Of a DNA stretch of 64,000 nt, positions 61,799 through 64,000 are shown piece by piece. The stretch is from Hungatella effluvii (GTDB lineage Bacteria > Bacillota > Clostridia > Lachnospirales > Lachnospiraceae), in the NCBI RefSeq assembly GCF_003201875.1, contig NZ_QJKD01000001.1, positions 372,001 to 436,000 on the forward strand, given 5' to 3'. Position 1 is the first letter of the stretch, and every line of letters begins with the position of its first letter. Below the pieces are notes generated by a model, which was not told the origin of the DNA, did no database searches, and worked only from the letters and a program-made list of their open reading frames with translations. A program made the position numbers and the translations under genes.

Positions 61799-61817
61799 AT
61801 TATATCACCGTAATAAT
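61799..61817. promoter_or_regulatory. LysR-type binding box
   Basis: ATTAT-N9-ATAAT, an interrupted palindrome with the T-N11-A core typical of LysR regulators. It sits between the divergent LysR and flavoprotein genes and just before a TATAAT (61829-61834) on the plus strand. Confidence 0.55.
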
Positions 61818-61923
61818 TCTTTATCGAGTATAATTTTCATTTTATATGGTAATTGACTTTCCGTATTGGACAGATGAGAAGTCTCGTTTTTATAATAGAG
61901 ATATCAAAAATAAGGAGGGTTAT

Positions 61924-63606
61924 ATGTCTGATATGATTGAAATGAATGAAACCCTGGAATGCGATGTTCTCGTGGCAGGCGGCGGTGTCGCGGGCCTTAT
62001 GGCAGCCATTGCAGCGGCCGGGGAAGGAGCCAGAGTAATCGTAGCAGAAAAGGCCAACTCAAAGCGAAGCGGATCCGGTGCCACCGGAAACGATCATTTT
62101 CTCTGCTACATCCCGTCGGTCCACGGTGATGATCCGGCGGAATTTATCAATGAAATGGAGGCATCGCAGATCGGTGGAAACAACGATATGGATCTTGTCC
62201 GCAGATATGTTGCTGAATCGTTTGACCGCGTAAAGGACTGGGACCGCTGGGGTGTCGGAATGCGGGAGCATGGGGATTGGGAGTTCAACGGCCATGCAAA
62301 ACCCGGCCATCTCCGCGTCTGGCTCAAATACGCAGGAAGGGAACAGAAACCAATCTTTACCCGTGAGGCGTTAAAGCGCGGCGTGACCATTCTAAACCAC
62401 CATCCCTTTGCCGATGTCATTACCGACGGAAACAACCGGGTCGTTGGAGGAATCTGTATTGATGTCACAGACGAAGTTCCAAAAATGCAGGTGATACGGG
62501 CAAAAAGTGTAGTTTTGGCCACTGGAAGCGTCAACCGGCTTTTCGGTTCCAAAACCATGGGTTGGATGTTCAATAACGCTGGCTGCCCTTCCGATGTCTG
62601 TACCGGTAGGGCAGCCGCCTATCGCGCCGGTGCCAGACTTGTTAATCTGGACCGCACAGGAACAGGAGCTGGCTGCAAATATTTTAACCGCGGCGGTAAG
62701 GCCACATGGCTGGGGGTATACAGTGATATTGAGGGGAAACCGTTAGGCCCCTTTGTAACAAAACCCTCGAAAGAATACGGCGATCTGGCCGGTGATATCT
62801 GGCATGATATGTTCTCCATCAAGCGCCGCCAGGGGGAACCCGTATTTATGAACTGTTCCGAATGTACGGATGAACAGCTGGATTACATGCTCTGGGGGTT
62901 AAGCAACGAGGGAAATGTAGGAACCCTGGATCATCTCGCTCTGGAAGGCTTTGACTTCCGAAAGCATATGGTAGAATTTGACTGTAAAGACGGCGGCAGT
63001 ATCGGCGGCGGCATTGATATTTCTGTTGACGCCCAGTGCACGGTTCACGGCCTCTTCGCCGCCGGGGATGAAACAGGAAACTTCCGGGCTGATATGGGCG
63101 GAGCAGCCACCTACGGACATATCGCCGGGATCAGCGCGGCCTGCTACAGCCATGGGCAGACTCCTTTCCCGGCAGAAGAAACGGAACTTGTGAAAGCCCG
63201 TGCAAATCATTACAGCGAAATCATCTCACGGGACGCCGATACTGCAACCCCCGACTGGAAGGAAATTAATGTAGCTATCCAGCAGGTCATGACCGACTAC
63301 TGCGGGCCGGAGGTAAGGAGCGAGCATATTCTCACTACCGGATTGAGTCACTTAAAACGGCTTCAGAAAAAGGCAGCCACAGTACACTGTGCGAACAGTC
63401 ATGAATTCATGCGCTGCCTGGAGGCCGAGGATCTGGCACTGTTGGGAGAACTCGCCTTTGTCAGTGCTATCGAGCGTAAGGAAACCCGAGGCAAACACAA
63501 TCGCGTCGATTACCCCTTCACCAACCCGCTGCTTAACAACAAATTTGTAACAGTCGAAAAAATAAACGGAATCCCCATCACCGGCTGGCGGGAAAAGCAC
63601 AAATAG
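61924..63606 (+). CDS. FAD flavoprotein, fumarate reductase/AprA-like
   Basis: A 560-residue cytosolic flavoprotein from the start MSDMIEMNET, with AAGGAGGG five bases upstream; an ATG 26 codons earlier lacks a site. The dinucleotide motif is VLVAGGGVAGLMAAIAAAGE, the second FAD region is GLFAAGDETGNFRADMGGAA, and the substrate-domain motif is SGSGATGNDHFLCYIP. Family members include succinate/fumarate-type reductases and adenylylsulfate reductase alpha. There is no signal peptide or flavin-attachment domain. A small two-cluster ferredoxin follows by 17 bases, an arrangement closest to AprA/AprB-like pairs. The substrate is unknown. Confidence 0.85.
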   Translation: MSDMIEMNETLECDVLVAGGGVAGLMAAIAAAGEGARVIVAEKANSKRSGSGATGNDHFLCYIPSVHGDDPAEFINEMEASQIGGNNDMDLVRRYVAESFDRVKDWDRWGVGMREHGDWEFNGHAKPGHLRVWLKYAGREQKPIFTREALKRGVTILNHHPFADVITDGNNRVVGGICIDVTDEVPKMQVIRAKSVVLATGSVNRLFGSKTMGWMFNNAGCPSDVCTGRAAAYRAGARLVNLDRTGTGAGCKYFNRGGKATWLGVYSDIEGKPLGPFVTKPSKEYGDLAGDIWHDMFSIKRRQGEPVFMNCSECTDEQLDYMLWGLSNEGNVGTLDHLALEGFDFRKHMVEFDCKDGGSIGGGIDISVDAQCTVHGLFAAGDETGNFRADMGGAATYGHIAGISAACYSHGQTPFPAEETELVKARANHYSEIISRDADTATPDWKEINVAIQQVMTDYCGPEVRSEHILTTGLSHLKRLQKKAATVHCANSHEFMRCLEAEDLALLGELAFVSAIERKETRGKHNRVDYPFTNPLLNNKFVTVEKINGIPITGWREKHK

Positions 63607-63623
63607 AAAGAGAGGTACGGATT

Positions 63624-63860
63624 ATGCCACCAATTATAGACAAAAAAAAATGTATTGGCTGCCATACCTGCGTCGATATCTGCCCTGTAGATGTCTATGG
63701 TCTGAAGCAGGCGAAAAAGCAGCCTCCCGTAATTCAATATCCGGACGAGTGCTGGCATTGCAATGCATGTGTCTTTGACTGCCCGGTGAAAGCCATCTCC
63801 TTACGGATACCAGCGCCCGCAGCCATGGTCTTTGTAAATGCACCAAAGAAAGAATCATAA
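63624..63860 (+). CDS. Two-cluster ferredoxin, AprB-like
   Basis: A 78-residue ferredoxin with two [4Fe-4S] motifs, CIGCHTCVDICP and CWHCNACVFDCP, and a C-terminal tail ending IPAPAAMVFVNAP. The tail and the ECWHCNACV..CP..AI.LR pattern resemble the electron-transfer subunit of adenylylsulfate-reductase-like complexes. It is co-transcribed with the flavoprotein just upstream and probably delivers electrons to it. The next element is a strong terminator, so the two genes form a complete operon. Confidence 0.9.
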   Translation: MPPIIDKKKCIGCHTCVDICPVDVYGLKQAKKQPPVIQYPDECWHCNACVFDCPVKAISLRIPAPAAMVFVNAPKKES

Positions 63861-63861
63861 T

Positions 63862-63912
63862 AAAAAATGGTGTCATCTGCATTTTACCGTTGCAGACAGA
63901 CACCATTTTTTT
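63862..63912. terminator. Bidirectional intrinsic terminator
   Basis: The stem AAAAAATGGTGTC/GACACCATTTTTTT has an inner TCTGCA/TGCAGA pairing and T-runs on both strands. It ends the flavoprotein/ferredoxin operon and probably the convergent gene at the window edge. Confidence 0.8.
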
Positions 63913-63953
63913 CATTTATTTCTTAATCACTTACATTACGTCACAATTTTTCT

Positions 63954-64000
63954 TTACAAAACCTTGCCTAAAAAGCCCTTAAGCCTCTCATTCTCCGGAT
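63954..64000 (-). CDS. Amino-acid ABC transporter ATPase, C-terminal fragment
   Basis: A minus-strand frame enters at the window edge and reads PENERLKGFLGKVL before a TAA. This closely resembles the C-terminus of GlnQ/HisP-type ATPases (pattern P..ER.K.FL..VL). Only 14 residues are visible, so the call rests on that short match and on the terminator placed just after it. Confidence 0.5.
   Translation of the reverse strand, partial: PENERLKGFLGKVL

Overview
The window looks like a chromosomal segment of a gut-type anaerobic Firmicute of the Lachnospiraceae (Hungatella/Enterocloster-like). This is inferred from the CUT1 sugar transporters with dedicated glycosidases, the Clostridium-type dissimilatory sulfite reductase (AsrABC), strong AGGAGG ribosome sites, mid-range GC, and MATE/FtsH/AraC content. 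No rRNA, tRNA or CRISPR array was seen.

Layout. (1) 0.1-12.4 kb: an AraC regulator converges on an eight-gene minus-strand operon: DUF1537 four-carbon-acid kinase, iron alcohol dehydrogenase, DapA-family aldolase, PdxA2, a CUT1 ABC transporter (lipoprotein plus two permeases) and an Asp-box sialidase-like protein. A divergent PrpR-type regulator has lost the sigma-54 contact loop. Three 17-bp palindromes lie between them. (2) 12.5-27.8 kb: a host-glycan locus with a secreted family 8 polysaccharide lyase, two GH2 enzymes, a CUT1 transporter and a divergent GntR/LacI-type regulator. A 289-bp palindromic IS66-like MITE sits exactly between the two GH2 genes. (3) 27.8-30.5 kb: a mobile or non-coding island holding a cluster of short GC hairpins, an IS110 element with a candidate bridge RNA, and an AT-rich block with a consensus promoter, no long ORF and stacked terminators. 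(4) 30.5-38.4 kb: SnoaL-like protein, MATE pump, GH112 phosphorylase with divergent AraC regulator, FtsH and a flavodoxin-like protein. (5) 38.4-53.1 kb: a sulfur block. A siroheme operon (CobA-HemD fusion, HemC, precorrin-2 dehydrogenase) is followed by an intergenic region full of palindromes, including a second IS66-like MITE. Next comes an apparent eight-gene operon: SLC13-type transporter, thioredoxin reductase, thioredoxin, two arylsulfate sulfotransferases without signal peptides, and AsrABC. A Crp/Fnr regulator diverges from it. (6) 53.1-59.9 kb: a Dpp/Opp-type transporter operon ending in a subtype-B tannase. (7) 60.2-64 kb: a small membrane protein, a LysR regulator, a flavoprotein/ferredoxin pair resembling AprA/AprB, and the C-terminus of an amino-acid ABC ATPase at the edge.

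Working together: regions 1, 2 and 4 are self-contained uptake-and-cleavage modules for host or diet glycans, each with its own regulator. Region 5 reads as a route from aryl sulfate esters to sulfide: organosulfate import, sulfo transfer, thiol-driven release of sulfite (inferred), reduction by AsrABC, with siroheme supplied by the adjacent operon. Region 6 suggests uptake and cytosolic cleavage of galloyl esters. Mobile palindromes have reshaped intergenic regions and have altered the 3' end of one GH2 gene.
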